This document shows positions 56,097 to 64,000 of a stretch of DNA of 64,000 bases, piece after piece. How positions within the stretch are numbered: position 1 is the first letter of the stretch; each line of letters begins with the position of its first letter. The notes below the pieces were generated by a model. It was not told where the DNA came from. It made no database searches and was given only the letters and a program-made list of their open reading frames with translations. A program made the position numbers and the translations under genes. The DNA is from Gammaproteobacteria bacterium (lineage in GTDB: Bacteria; Pseudomonadota; Gammaproteobacteria; Poriferisulfidales; GCA-002705445): NCBI GenBank assembly GCA_018674175.1, contig JABHAT010000029.1, forward strand, positions 1-64,000, given 5' to 3'.

Positions 56097-56987
56097 ATGA
56101 ATATAACTATATTAGGTGGTACGGGCTTTGTTGGCCTGAGCTTGATTAATTGTTTAGCTAAAACAAAAAACAATGTGACCATAATTACCAGAAATAAAGA
56201 AAAAAATAAAAAAATACTTGTGTACCCAAATGTTGTATTAATTGAAGCAGATGTTCATAACGCAGAGGAACTTACAAAGCATACTAAAAAAACAGATGTA
56301 TTAATTAATTTAATAGGTATTTTAAACGAAAAAGGTCACAGTGGAAAAGGTTTTAGAAGTGCACACAGTGATCTAGTTAGGATTATACTTACGGTTTGTA
56401 AAGCTAATAATATAAAACGAATTTTACATATGGGTGCTTTAAAATCAGACCCAAAAGGACCTAGTCATTATTTAAGAACAAAGGGTGAGGCTGAAAGTTA
56501 TTTGATGACTTATGGAAAAAGATTCGCAAATATAACAATTTTTAAACCATCGGTTATTTTTGGAAAAAACGATAGTTTTATATTAAGATTTAGTAATCTA
56601 CTAAACTTTGTTCCGTTCGTATTTCCACTGGCTTGCCATGATTCTAAATTTGCTCCAATTTTTGTTGATGAATTATCAGATTTTGTTGTTAAATCAATAA
56701 ACGAATCAAAGAGTTTTAATAAGCAGTATAATTTATGCGGCCCAAAAATATATAGTTTAAAAGAAATATTGGAAATTGTAATTAAAGAAAAAAATAGAAA
56801 TATTAAGGTAATACCTTTATCAAAAACTATGTCTAAAATTCAAGCTAGTATAATGGAGTTTGTTCCCGGAAAACCTTTTTCAATTGATAACTTTAATTCT
56901 TGTCAAATAGATAGTATATGTAAATCAGATCATGATTTTTATTCAGATCTAGAAACTATAATTCCAACATATATAAAACCAAATTAA
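56097..56987 (+). CDS. NDUFA9-like NAD(P)-binding SDR protein
   Basis: An atypical short-chain dehydrogenase of 296 residues related to the NDUFA9 complex I accessory subunit. ITILGGTGFVGLSLI (about 3-17), HMGALKSDPKGPSHYLRTKGEAE (about 115-137) and FKPSVIFGKNDSF (about 150-162). Such proteins may support ubiquinone or complex I metabolism. cca follows after eight bases. Confidence 0.88.
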   Translation: MNITILGGTGFVGLSLINCLAKTKNNVTIITRNKEKNKKILVYPNVVLIEADVHNAEELTKHTKKTDVLINLIGILNEKGHSGKGFRSAHSDLVRIILTVCKANNIKRILHMGALKSDPKGPSHYLRTKGEAESYLMTYGKRFANITIFKPSVIFGKNDSFILRFSNLLNFVPFVFPLACHDSKFAPIFVDELSDFVVKSINESKSFNKQYNLCGPKIYSLKEILEIVIKEKNRNIKVIPLSKTMSKIQASIMEFVPGKPFSIDNFNSCQIDSICKSDHDFYSDLETIIPTYIKPN

Positions 56988-56995
56988 GATAAGCC

Positions 56996-58087
56996 ATGAA
57001 AATATACCTTGTTGGTGGTGCAATCAGAGATAAATTATTAGGACTAATACCTAAGGAAAATGATTGGGTTGTAGTTAATAGTAATCAGAAGGAATTATTA
57101 GATTTAGGATACAAGCAAGTTGGAAAGCAATTCCCAGTTTTTCTTCACCCTAAAACATCAGAAGAATATGCATTAGCCAGGCTAGAAAAAAAAATAGATA
57201 GAGGTCACAAAGGTTTTAAATTTGACACAAGTAAAAGTGTTACATTAGAACAAGATTTATTTAGAAGAGATTTAACTATAAACGCAATAGCCCAAGATGA
57301 AAACGAAGAGTTAATAGATCCTTATAATGGTATAGGCGACATAAATAAAAGAATAATAAGGCATGTTTCGGAAGCCTTTTGTGAAGATCCATTAAGAGTT
57401 TTTAGAGTAGCAAGATTTTGTGCAAAACTTGCAGAATATGATTTTAGTATCCATGAAACAACATATGAGGAAATGAAAAAAGTTGTAGACTCTAAAGAAA
57501 TAGAGACTTTATCTAAAGAACGCTTGTGGGGCGAACTGTCAAAATCATTCAATACAAAGAGTCCATGGATATTTTTTCAAGTTTTAATAGATTCAAAAGT
57601 GGCAGAAAAATATTTTCCTGAACTAATAAGTAATGAGCCATTAAAGAAAAAAATTATATATTTTTCAAATACAAAAATAGAAAAAGATGTATTTTTATCA
57701 TTAGTTGGTTTTTCTATAGATTTTGTTGAATCATTTGGTTTCCCAAAAAAAGTTTTAGACTTATATTTTATGTTTAATGAATTTGGCGCTAAGTTTGTTT
57801 CAATAAAATTAGATGATAAAAATATACTTGATTTTTTAAATAGATTAGACGCTTTTAGAAGACCTGAAAGGCTAAATATTTTTTTAAATCAGATGCAACA
57901 TTTTTTTAATTTTCATAAAATAAATGAAAAAGAAAAAATTAATATATTTACAGATTTGCACGAAATAATAAAAGAAAAAATTGAGTATGGTGATTTGTCA
58001 TCAATTAGTGTTGAGGAAATAAAAAAGAGGGTAGAGAGTATTAATATTAATATTATTAATTTAGTGTTAAGTAAAAAAAGTAAGTAA
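56996..58087 (+). CDS. cca: tRNA nucleotidyltransferase (CCA-adding)
   Basis: Adds or repairs tRNA 3' CCA. VGGAIRDKLLGL (about 5-16), NDWVVV (about 22-27), EEYALARLEKK (about 58-68), FRRDLTINAIAQDE (about 90-103) and DPLRVFRVARFCAKL (about 133-147). 363 residues, without the C-terminal HD domain of longer forms. Overlaps convergent uppP by 21 bases. Confidence 0.95.
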   Translation: MKIYLVGGAIRDKLLGLIPKENDWVVVNSNQKELLDLGYKQVGKQFPVFLHPKTSEEYALARLEKKIDRGHKGFKFDTSKSVTLEQDLFRRDLTINAIAQDENEELIDPYNGIGDINKRIIRHVSEAFCEDPLRVFRVARFCAKLAEYDFSIHETTYEEMKKVVDSKEIETLSKERLWGELSKSFNTKSPWIFFQVLIDSKVAEKYFPELISNEPLKKKIIYFSNTKIEKDVFLSLVGFSIDFVESFGFPKKVLDLYFMFNEFGAKFVSIKLDDKNILDFLNRLDAFRRPERLNIFLNQMQHFFNFHKINEKEKINIFTDLHEIIKEKIEYGDLSSISVEEIKKRVESININIINLVLSKKSK

Positions 58088-58861
58088 AAATAAGCCTAAA
58101 AATATTCTGTATATCATAAATGGATAGAATCCTATTTTATTTATATACGATATGAAATATTTAATCACAGCATATGAAATTAAAAAAGATATTATTATTG
58201 AAATTAATATTTTTAAAATTGTGTAGTAATCCAGAATATGGTAATTAATAGAGTATATTTCATATAACATTGCTAACAGTATAACTGGGAAAGATAGAAC
58301 AAGAGCAATTATAACTGTACTTTTTTTATTGTAACCAAGAAGCAGAGCCCCTAATATTATAATTGCAGATCTTGATGTTCCAGGTACTAGTGCTAAAGCT
58401 TGGAAGAGACCAATAAATAACATGTCATAATTACTTATATCTATAATATTTTTTTCTGGCCTTTTAAGAACAAAATCTCTTAGGAGCTCAGTTAATATAA
58501 AAAGAAGTGCTATCAATAATGTAGATATTGCTATAACTTCTATAGACCTTAAATTTGTAGTTATATAATCATGATACAAGAATCCAAAAATTAATACTGG
58601 CATAGAACCTATAAATAATTTTCCTATTCCAATATGATGTTTCGATGATTTGGAATCTTTGAAATATTGATTATTTAATATAAAGTAGAAGATAACTGCT
58701 AATAAAGAACCAAAATGCATTGAAACGTCAATAAGAATATTCTGATCAATCCAACCAAATAATTTTGGAATTAAAATTAAATGAGCAGAGCTAGAAATAG
58801 GAAGAAACTCAGTAATTCCCTGAATTATTGACAAGAATATTACTTGAAATAAATCATTCAT
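58067..58861 (-). CDS. uppP: Undecaprenyl-diphosphatase
   Basis: BacA/UppP, an integral membrane phosphatase recycling the lipid carrier for cell-wall synthesis. GITEFLPISSSAHLILIPKLFG (about 15-36) and LALVPGTSRSAIIILGALLLG (about 155-175) are the two signature loops. About eight helices in 264 residues. ATGA-type overlap with the MidA-like gene upstream. Confidence 0.95.
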   Translation of the reverse strand: MNDLFQVIFLSIIQGITEFLPISSSAHLILIPKLFGWIDQNILIDVSMHFGSLLAVIFYFILNNQYFKDSKSSKHHIGIGKLFIGSMPVLIFGFLYHDYITTNLRSIEVIAISTLLIALLFILTELLRDFVLKRPEKNIIDISNYDMLFIGLFQALALVPGTSRSAIIILGALLLGYNKKSTVIIALVLSFPVILLAMLYEIYSINYHILDYYTILKILISIIISFLISYAVIKYFISYINKIGFYPFMIYRIFLGLFLLTFFT

Positions 58862-59961
58862 AACTTGTGCCTAAAATCTTTAAAAGGCATTTTGAAATTA
58901 CCATCATCATCATCACACAATATCATCATTTTAAAATTTTCTCCCATATCCGAAGGTAATAGCAAAGTTTTTAGAATATTATTTTTTTTATTTGAATCAT
59001 TTATTTTTAAAGAATTCTCCAAGATATTTGTATTAAGAAGAAATTCGGTTTGAGTTGTGTAAGAAACTAATTGCAAATTATTCAAATTAGAAATTCTATT
59101 AACTCTAGAAAAATCAACACTTGTAGAAATATCAAAATTACCTTGGTCAGTAAGTGGATCAGATATTTTTTTGTGATTCTTATAGAATTGGATAGTTCCT
59201 TTTGTTCTTTCTGGATGATAAAATTCTTTTTCGTTATATCCGTAGTCAATGATTAAAAAAATAAAGTTTTTTACCCCGCTAATTGAATCAGAAAGAAATT
59301 TTTTATATAAAGTATTTATCTCAAAAATATAATTGTTAGGTATACTTGATCCTATCCTCAATTCAATATTTTTAATTTTTTTCTGCAGGTGGTCACTACA
59401 ATCTATTTTAGAAAAGTAAAGTTTATTATTTTTAGATTTTATTACTTTCTCATAAAAAATATTATTTTCTCTAAATAATATTTTTGATGGTATTGCATCT
59501 AAGACCTCATTTGCTAATAAAAAAACATTTTCAATATTTTTTACCTCATCTATCCACTCAACTATATCTTTGTATTTTTCCGGGAGTAATTTAATTTTTT
59601 TTTCTTGCTGCTTCCTTAAATAAATACTTTTTTCTAAAATGTAGTATTTTTTTGGAATATCATTATCCTTAATATTTTTTAGGAAGTTATACGCCATTTC
59701 TCCGCTGCCCGCACCAAATTCCAAAATATTGTCAATTTTTTTATATTTTTTACATTGCAGGTAAAAATTTATAATAGACTCTGTATATATAGATGATAAT
59801 TCTGGAGCAGTTATAAAGTCAGAATTTTTTTGGTCAAAACTAATATGTTTATTATTATAATACCCAAGATGTGATTCATACAAACAAATGTCCGTATAGC
59901 AATCAAAAGTTAAATAACCATCTTGTTTAGCTTTTGCATGTATTTTCTTTAATAATTCCAC
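58858..59961 (-). CDS. MidA/NDUFAF7-family methyltransferase
   Basis: A SAM-dependent methyltransferase of 367 residues. Start DGYLTFDCYTDICLYESHLGYY (about 15-36, F/Y-rich family opening), DFITAPELSSIY (about 48-59), ILEFGAGSGEMAYNF (about 79-93, SAM motif) and FLLANEVLDAIPSK (about 148-161). The mitochondrial relative methylates an arginine of a complex I subunit; bacterial targets are unknown. Coupled to uppP. Confidence 0.88.
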   Translation of the reverse strand: MELLKKIHAKAKQDGYLTFDCYTDICLYESHLGYYNNKHISFDQKNSDFITAPELSSIYTESIINFYLQCKKYKKIDNILEFGAGSGEMAYNFLKNIKDNDIPKKYYILEKSIYLRKQQEKKIKLLPEKYKDIVEWIDEVKNIENVFLLANEVLDAIPSKILFRENNIFYEKVIKSKNNKLYFSKIDCSDHLQKKIKNIELRIGSSIPNNYIFEINTLYKKFLSDSISGVKNFIFLIIDYGYNEKEFYHPERTKGTIQFYKNHKKISDPLTDQGNFDISTSVDFSRVNRISNLNNLQLVSYTTQTEFLLNTNILENSLKINDSNKKNNILKTLLLPSDMGENFKMMILCDDDDGNFKMPFKDFRHKL

Positions 59962-60020
59962 GTAGTACCCTATATTTTGTTTATTAACAGAATAGCTTAA
60001 TTATCAAGTATAATGTTTTT

Positions 60021-60764
60021 ATGAATCAAAAAAATACAAAAATTGTCCTAATTACTGGAGCCGGAAAAAGACTTGGAGAAGCAACAGCTTTAAAGCTTCA
60101 TTCTTTGGGAATGGATGTAATTATTCATTATAATAGCTCTGAAAAGGCGGCAAAAAAATTGGTATCTAATATGAACGATGTTAGAAAAAACTCGGCAATA
60201 TCAATTAAGTTAAATTTAAGAGATTTTACAAGCTATGAAAAAGAATTTTCCAAATTAGATGAAAAATGGTCAAGTATTGATGTTCTGATAAATAATGCTT
60301 CTACTTTTTATCCAACAAATATTCAGAATACAACATTTGAAAATTGGGATGATTTACATGATGTTAATCTTAAAGCGCCTTTTTTTATCTCTAAATTTTT
60401 TTATAAATCTTTAAAAAATAATAAAGGTTGTATAATAAATATTGTTGATATTCATGCAGATCGACCACTTGATGAATTTTCAATTTATTCTATGGCAAAA
60501 GCTGGTTTAAAAATGCTTACTAAATCATTGGCATTAGAATTCGGCCCCGAAATAAGAGTTAATGGTGTTTCTCCAGGTTCCGTAATGTGGCCAGAAAATA
60601 AAGAGTATGAAAGTAAGCAACAAGAAATTATTGAGAGTACTGCACTTAAAAGACAAGGTGATAGACAAGATATAGCTTTAACATGCGCATTTTTAATTAA
60701 TGATGCGAATTATATTACAGGCCAAATAATTAACGTGGATGGAGGCAGGAGTTTAAGCAGGTAA
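60021..60764 (+). CDS. Pteridine reductase-like SDR (FolM/PTR1 type)
   Basis: Short-chain dehydrogenase of 247 residues. LITGAGKRLGEATALKLH (about 10-27, with the GxRxG-like arginine for NADPH), LINNASTFYPT (about 89-99), catalytic YSMAKAG (about 157-163) and VNGVSPGSVMWPE. Similar proteins reduce dihydromonapterin or dihydrofolate. Its convergent neighbour is folB, which supports a pterin role. Confidence 0.87.
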   Translation: MNQKNTKIVLITGAGKRLGEATALKLHSLGMDVIIHYNSSEKAAKKLVSNMNDVRKNSAISIKLNLRDFTSYEKEFSKLDEKWSSIDVLINNASTFYPTNIQNTTFENWDDLHDVNLKAPFFISKFFYKSLKNNKGCIINIVDIHADRPLDEFSIYSMAKAGLKMLTKSLALEFGPEIRVNGVSPGSVMWPENKEYESKQQEIIESTALKRQGDRQDIALTCAFLINDANYITGQIINVDGGRSLSR

Positions 60765-61115
60765 CTAATTACTTCTTGTTATAGTTATTCCAACATCTTC
60801 AGAGCCGCGAATAGCACCAGGTTTACTTATTGAAAGAGTAATATATTCAACTTTAAATTCGACCAAGACGAGATTTGCAATATTTTCAATAAGTGTCTCT
60901 ATAAGTTCGTGTTTATTATCACTAACATAATCCTTAATACAGTTTGAAAGAGCTTTATAGTCTAAAGAGTGATTTACATCATCAGTTTTAGCAGCCTTCG
61001 AAATATCAAAACCAACCTCTAAATCTATTCTTATAATTTGCTCTATTTGTTTTTCCCACTCAAATAGCCCAATTCTGGTCAACAAACGTAAGTTTTTTAA
61101 GAAAATTTTATCCAT
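60765..61115 (-). CDS. folB: Dihydroneopterin aldolase
   Basis: Folate-pathway aldolase/epimerase, 116 residues. MDKIFLKNLRLLTRIGLFEWEK opening (20 of these conserved), DYKALSNCI, and ISKPGAIRGSEDVGI (about 96-110) as in FolB/FolX. The upstream in-frame ATG at 61121 adds two residues. It meets the pteridine reductase gene with no gap. Confidence 0.9.
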   Translation of the reverse strand: MDKIFLKNLRLLTRIGLFEWEKQIEQIIRIDLEVGFDISKAAKTDDVNHSLDYKALSNCIKDYVSDNKHELIETLIENIANLVLVEFKVEYITLSISKPGAIRGSEDVGITITRSN

Positions 61116-61208
61116 ATGCATGCGATTATAGTGTATTATTGCATTTAATGTTGTGTAGATAGCAAATATTTGTTATCTTTTTTCTTTTTTAAAAGGTTTG
61201 GGTTTAAT

Positions 61209-61433
61209 ATGTCAAGAATATGCGAAGTAACTGGTAAGAAGCCAATGTCGGGAAATAACGTTTCTCATGCAAAAAATAGAACAAGGAGAAGATTTTTGCC
61301 AAATCTACAAATGCATAGATTTTGGGTAGAAGCTCAAAATAGATGGATTTCATTAAGAATTTCAAGAAAAGGATTGAGAATTATTGAGAAAAAAGGTATC
61401 GAAACAGTACTTAAGGATATTAAGAAAATATGA
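61209..61433 (+). CDS. rpmB: 50S ribosomal protein bL28
   Basis: Ribosomal protein L28: [20 protein letters not shown] at the start, [11 protein letters not shown] and [16 protein letters not shown]. 74 residues from ATG 61209; a longer frame from 61170 is spurious. ATGA overlap with rpmG. Confidence 0.97.
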   Translation: MSRICEVTGKKPMSGNNVSHAKNRTRRRFLPNLQMHRFWVEAQNRWISLRISRKGLRIIEKKGIETVLKDIKKI

Positions 61434-61585
61434 GAGAAAAAATAAAATTAGTGTCATCTGCAAAAACAGGACATTATTATACAACTACTAAAAATAAGAA
61501 AAATACACCTGATAAAATAGAAATTAAGAAATTTGACCCAGTTGTAAGAAAACACGTTACTTACAAAGAATCAAAAATAAAATAA
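61430..61585 (+). CDS. rpmG: 50S ribosomal protein bL33
   Basis: A 51-residue protein read directly from the DNA: starts [19 protein letters not shown], with [20 protein letters not shown] and ends [10 protein letters not shown]. This is the cysteine-free L33. Its ATG overlaps the rpmB stop as ATGA, the universal rpmB-rpmG pair. Confidence 0.96.
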   Translation: MREKIKLVSSAKTGHYYTTTKNKKNTPDKIEIKKFDPVVRKHVTYKESKIK

Positions 61586-61588
61586 TTA

Positions 61589-61900
61589 TTATTCTGGAGC
61601 AGGACAAAAACATTGTCCTTTAGAATTCCAGGCACACCTTCCAGTTTCACCACCTTTGCTTTTCCACATGGCGCAACCAACACCTGTCGCTCTTGGTCCC
61701 AATGGATCAGCAACCTTAACAGCAATTTTATCTTTAATATTAACAGTTACATACTCAAATTGAGATTCATTTTCATTTGTAATAACAGCTTCTACTTCTG
61801 CCTCTTCTTCATCAAAAGCCCAGTCTTTTAAATCACCAATTGTTGAGCAACCGGAAAGTAATAAAAATATGATAAACGAAAAAATAACTTTAATATTCAT
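61589..61900 (-). CDS. Small cysteine-rich lipoprotein, unknown
   Basis: A 103-residue predicted lipoprotein. Hydrophobic N-terminus and lipobox LLSGC (cysteine about 18), an acidic linker (DEEEAEVEAV), then a short domain ending with four cysteines (VGCAMW, GRCAWN, GQCFCPAPE) that could form disulfides. I cannot assign a function. AGGAGT-like site lies just before the ATG. Confidence 0.75.
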   Translation of the reverse strand: MNIKVIFSFIIFLLLSGCSTIGDLKDWAFDEEEAEVEAVITNENESQFEYVTVNIKDKIAVKVADPLGPRATGVGCAMWKSKGGETGRCAWNSKGQCFCPAPE

Positions 61901-62057
61901 GTTATAAAACTCCTAATTTAATCCCATATGTTCAATTAATAAATTTTTACTATTATAACTTTATTTAATTTATAATGTACTTAAATTTTTTATATTTACA
62001 AAAATATAATAAATAATATAGCTAAATTAGCCTCAAAATCATATAAAGAGAACATCT

Positions 62058-62996
62058 GTGTCAATAAACATTTTTTTATCAGACAAATTACCAGAAGAAA
62101 GGAATAAGCTTTTAACAGCAATATCTTTTAATAAAAAGATAGATTACACAAACAATATATTGTCAGTAGGAATGTCTGCAATTAATGGAAAAAATCTATA
62201 TGAAATTTGGGAGGTTAAAGATAAGGTTGACCGAAGTACTTATAATAATATTGATGTATCAAGAAATAAGTATTGTCTATTTGGCTCAATTATAATTGAT
62301 AATAAAGGCTCTTACGAAGAAATTAGATTAGAAATACAGAAAAAATACCTAGATTTTTTTAAAATATCAAATGAAAATGGTATGCGTATTGTTAAAATTT
62401 GGCATTATTTGCCAGAATTACTTAAAGCATACCCAGATAAAAAAACTAATTACTCTTTACTGTGTGAATCTAGAGAAGAAATATATAGAAATTTTTATAA
62501 AAATTCAGATTATCCAGCTGCAACAGTCATTGGCATAGAGGGCAATAAAATTTTAATATATTTTTTAGCAGCTTCTTGTGAAACTTACGAAGTTATAGAG
62601 AATGAAAGGCAAGTTAGTTCATATAACTACCCACAAAATATTTTTTCAGAAAAACCAATGTTTTCAAGAGCTGTAAGCTTCTCTTTTAAAGATAATATTC
62701 AAAAGAAAATAATGATATCTGGAACTGCAAGTATAAAGGGATATGAATCAGTTCATGAATCAGACGTTGCTAAGCAACTTGACGAGGCATTAAAAAATTA
62801 TAAAACCTTTGCTAAGCTAGAAAGTAATCCTTCAAATATATGTAGAGTCTATTTAACAAAATATCAAACAGAAAATCTTTCAATTGTAACAAAGAAATTA
62901 GAAAATTTTTTTGGGACTAATCAATATATTTTATTACAAGGTGATATTTGCAGAAGTGAACTATTAATAGAAATAGAGGGTGTATCAAATGCCTAA
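62058..62996 (+). CDS. Chorismatase (XanB2/FkbO/Hyg5 family)
   Basis: A 312-residue protein of the chorismate-hydrolysing family that yields hydroxybenzoates (3-HBA, 4-HBA) or dihydroxycyclohexadiene carboxylate. Recognised by RIVKIWHYLPELL (about 115-127), PAATVIGIEG (about 157-166), LIYFLAAS, ERQVSSYNYPQ (about 186-196) and MISGTASIKGYESVHESDVAKQ (about 228-249). In Xanthomonas, XanB2 supplies 4-HBA for ubiquinone in place of UbiC. GTG start. Overlaps the next small ORF by eight bases. Confidence 0.85.
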   Translation: MSINIFLSDKLPEERNKLLTAISFNKKIDYTNNILSVGMSAINGKNLYEIWEVKDKVDRSTYNNIDVSRNKYCLFGSIIIDNKGSYEEIRLEIQKKYLDFFKISNENGMRIVKIWHYLPELLKAYPDKKTNYSLLCESREEIYRNFYKNSDYPAATVIGIEGNKILIYFLAASCETYEVIENERQVSSYNYPQNIFSEKPMFSRAVSFSFKDNIQKKIMISGTASIKGYESVHESDVAKQLDEALKNYKTFAKLESNPSNICRVYLTKYQTENLSIVTKKLENFFGTNQYILLQGDICRSELLIEIEGVSNA

Positions 62997-63231
62997 TGTT
63001 ATATATAGAATTAAAACTGATATAGCGATGTTTGAAATTAAAACTGAACCGCTAGGTCTTTGGGATCTTTGGATAAATTCTATGCCAACGTTGACTTTTT
63101 CTTCTCCTCAAGAAGCTGCTAATGCTGTTATTAATAAGAAAACCGGATATTCTATTTGGGATAATCAAGAAAAAAAAATTAGTGATCATTTTAAAGAAAT
63201 TAAAAATTGGGAAAAAATCTCTGAAAATTAA
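62989..63231 (+). CDS. Small ORF coupled to chorismatase
   Basis: An 80-residue protein I do not recognise. The start at ATG 62989 overlaps the chorismatase stop and is preceded by AGAGGG at 62975-62980, so translation is coupled. It is soluble, with several tryptophans (LWDLWINSMP) and a repeat-like pattern of polar beta strands. Possibly a partner of the chorismatase, but this is only context. Confidence 0.7.
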   Translation: MPNVIYRIKTDIAMFEIKTEPLGLWDLWINSMPTLTFSSPQEAANAVINKKTGYSIWDNQEKKISDHFKEIKNWEKISEN

Positions 63232-63250
63232 AAAACAGGTATAAGCGTTT

Positions 63251-63790
63251 ATGACTAAACTTATTGGGTTGAATAAACCATTTGGTATTATTTGCCAATT
63301 TAGTGGAGATAGTAATACGTTGTCAGATTATGTTGATGTACCAAACGTTTACCCAGTTGGTAGGCTCGATAAAGATTCCGAAGGATTAGTAATTCTTACA
63401 GATGATGGAAAGTTGCAAAATTTAATATCTAATCCAAAATATAGCAAAATGAAAACTTATATTGTTCAGGTTGAAGGAAAAATAAGTAAGGCAGCTATTA
63501 CATGTCTTCAAAAAGGTGTGCATCTTAAAGATGGAAATACCAAGCCTGCAATTGTGAAAATAATACCAAAACCAATTTGGATATGGGAAAGAACTCCCCC
63601 AATTAGGATGAGAAAAAATATCCCTACTTCTTGGATTGAAATTTCAATTAGTGAAGGAAAAAATCGCCAGGTAAGGAGAATGACGGCAAACGTTGGATTT
63701 CCTACTCTAAGACTAGTTAGAACAAAAATTGATCAATGGGACCTAAAAGGTATTAAGCCAGGATCTTATGTTACGCTTTCACAGGGATAA
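63251..63790 (+). CDS. rluE: 23S rRNA pseudouridine(2457) synthase
   Basis: RluE, making pseudouridine 2457 in 23S rRNA. Short N-terminus (no S4 domain), YPVGRLDKDSEGLVILTDDG (about 34-53) with the catalytic aspartate, PPIRMRKNIPTSWIEI (RluE mark, about 115-130) and GKNRQVRRMTA. 179 residues. About 20 bases after the small ORF. Confidence 0.93.
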   Translation: MTKLIGLNKPFGIICQFSGDSNTLSDYVDVPNVYPVGRLDKDSEGLVILTDDGKLQNLISNPKYSKMKTYIVQVEGKISKAAITCLQKGVHLKDGNTKPAIVKIIPKPIWIWERTPPIRMRKNIPTSWIEISISEGKNRQVRRMTANVGFPTLRLVRTKIDQWDLKGIKPGSYVTLSQG

Positions 63791-63845
63791 TATAAATTTT
63801 TTTTTAAGTATATAAATGTAATCATATTTGAATACATATTTTCTT

Positions 63846-64000
63846 CTATTTATTCTCCATTTCTAGATTATATTTTCCAGAAGCAGCTAGACTATTTAGA
63901 TAGGCTCTATTCCCAATAATCTTTTGAGCTTCAGAATTATTTTTATTGTCTCCTCTCCATTTTTTCATAGCTTCTAATTGAAGAGCTCTACCGTAAGAAA
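63846..64000 (-). CDS. Fructose-bisphosphate aldolase class I, 3' end
   Basis: The last 50 residues of a gene running off the right edge, read by translating the minus strand. SYGRALQLEAMKKWRG and NRAYLNSLAASGKYN match the C-terminal part of class I (Schiff-base) aldolases (SYGRALQ...W.G...LANS.A..GKY). It splits fructose 1,6-bisphosphate. With pfp in the same window it completes a PPi-type upper glycolysis. The catalytic lysine is outside the window. Confidence 0.85.
   Translation of the reverse strand, partial: SYGRALQLEAMKKWRGDNKNNSEAQKIIGNRAYLNSLAASGKYNLEMENK

Noticed and set aside
1-64000. CRISPR arrays, insertion sequences or prophage genes
   Set aside because: No regularly spaced repeats, transposase motifs or phage structural genes were found on reading both strands.

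Overview
The window is a gene-dense, very AT-rich piece of a bacterial chromosome. Gene content and gene order point to a marine gammaproteobacterium with a streamlined genome. Several blocks match, as I recall them, the order in Pseudomonas and relatives: gshB-ruvX-pyrR-pyrB-pyrX...yggS-proC-yggT-metX-metW, and dsbD-aroQ-accB-accC...fis-purH-purD. CmoA/CmoB, RluE, Fis, YggX and a non-catalytic dihydroorotase (PyrX) also fit Gammaproteobacteria. Most genes are separated by a few bases or overlap. I cannot name the species. An aerobic, low-GC sulfur oxidiser of the kind seen among SUP05/Arctic96BD-19-like marine lineages is a reasonable guess, but it is inference.

Layout. 0-6 kb: a thioredoxin-like protein, then the dissimilatory APS reductase operon aprM-aprB-aprA, an unknown ORF abutting aprA, a metallophosphoesterase and a CbbQ/NorQ-type AAA+ ATPase. 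6-13.8 kb: housekeeping genes (SlyD-like PPIase, rpiA, pseudouridine synthase, tas, rplM-rpsI, adk), a chromate transporter and several small unknowns. 13.9-28.3 kb: a long rightward run with PPi-dependent phosphofructokinase, cmoA-cmoB, metK-ahcY, rsmE-gshB-ruvX-pyrR-pyrB-pyrX, yggS-proC-yggT, then a probable SAM-II/SAM-V-like riboswitch ahead of metX-metW. 28.3-32.2 kb: accessory genes (TerB-like, an orphan DUF2384 protein, a SET-domain protein, yrfG, an MFS transporter, DUF2237) and tRNA-Phe. 32.2-37.7 kb: a proteorhodopsin with its own terminator, followed by crtI-crtB-crtY-blh for retinal synthesis. 37.7-43 kb: yggX-mutY, moaC/moaD, a DegP/Q protease, an asparaginase-like protein, rph-rdgB. 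Around 43.1-43.4 kb is a non-coding AT-rich stretch with several DnaA-box-like sequences. 43.5-52.2 kb: rpmE2, an M48 protease, dsbD, aroQ, accB-accC, fis, purH, purD. 52.2-64 kb: trxA-rho, an L,D-transpeptidase with a TPR partner, an NDUFA9-like protein, cca, uppP, a MidA-like methyltransferase, folate genes, rpmB-rpmG, a chorismatase (XanB2/FkbO-like), rluE and the 3' end of a class I fructose-bisphosphate aldolase.

How it fits together. AprMBA would oxidise sulfite plus AMP to APS and feed electrons to the membrane. The rhodopsin has all residues of a green-tuned outward proton pump, and its chromophore can be made from phytoene synthase onward by the adjacent genes; crtE is not here. The cell therefore looks like a sulfur oxidiser that also harvests light. 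A PPi-dependent phosphofructokinase and a class I aldolase suggest reversible glycolysis. metK, ahcY, metX and metW form a methionine/SAM theme, and the last pair appears to be under SAM-riboswitch control.

The strongest candidates for a second look are the metX leader, whose folding logic is puzzling; the DnaA-box cluster; a 61-residue protein with three YRG motifs; the unknown ORF attached to aprA; the L,D-transpeptidase/TPR pair that share a C-terminal domain; and the chorismatase with a coupled small ORF. I found no CRISPR array, insertion sequence, prophage or recognisable defence island.
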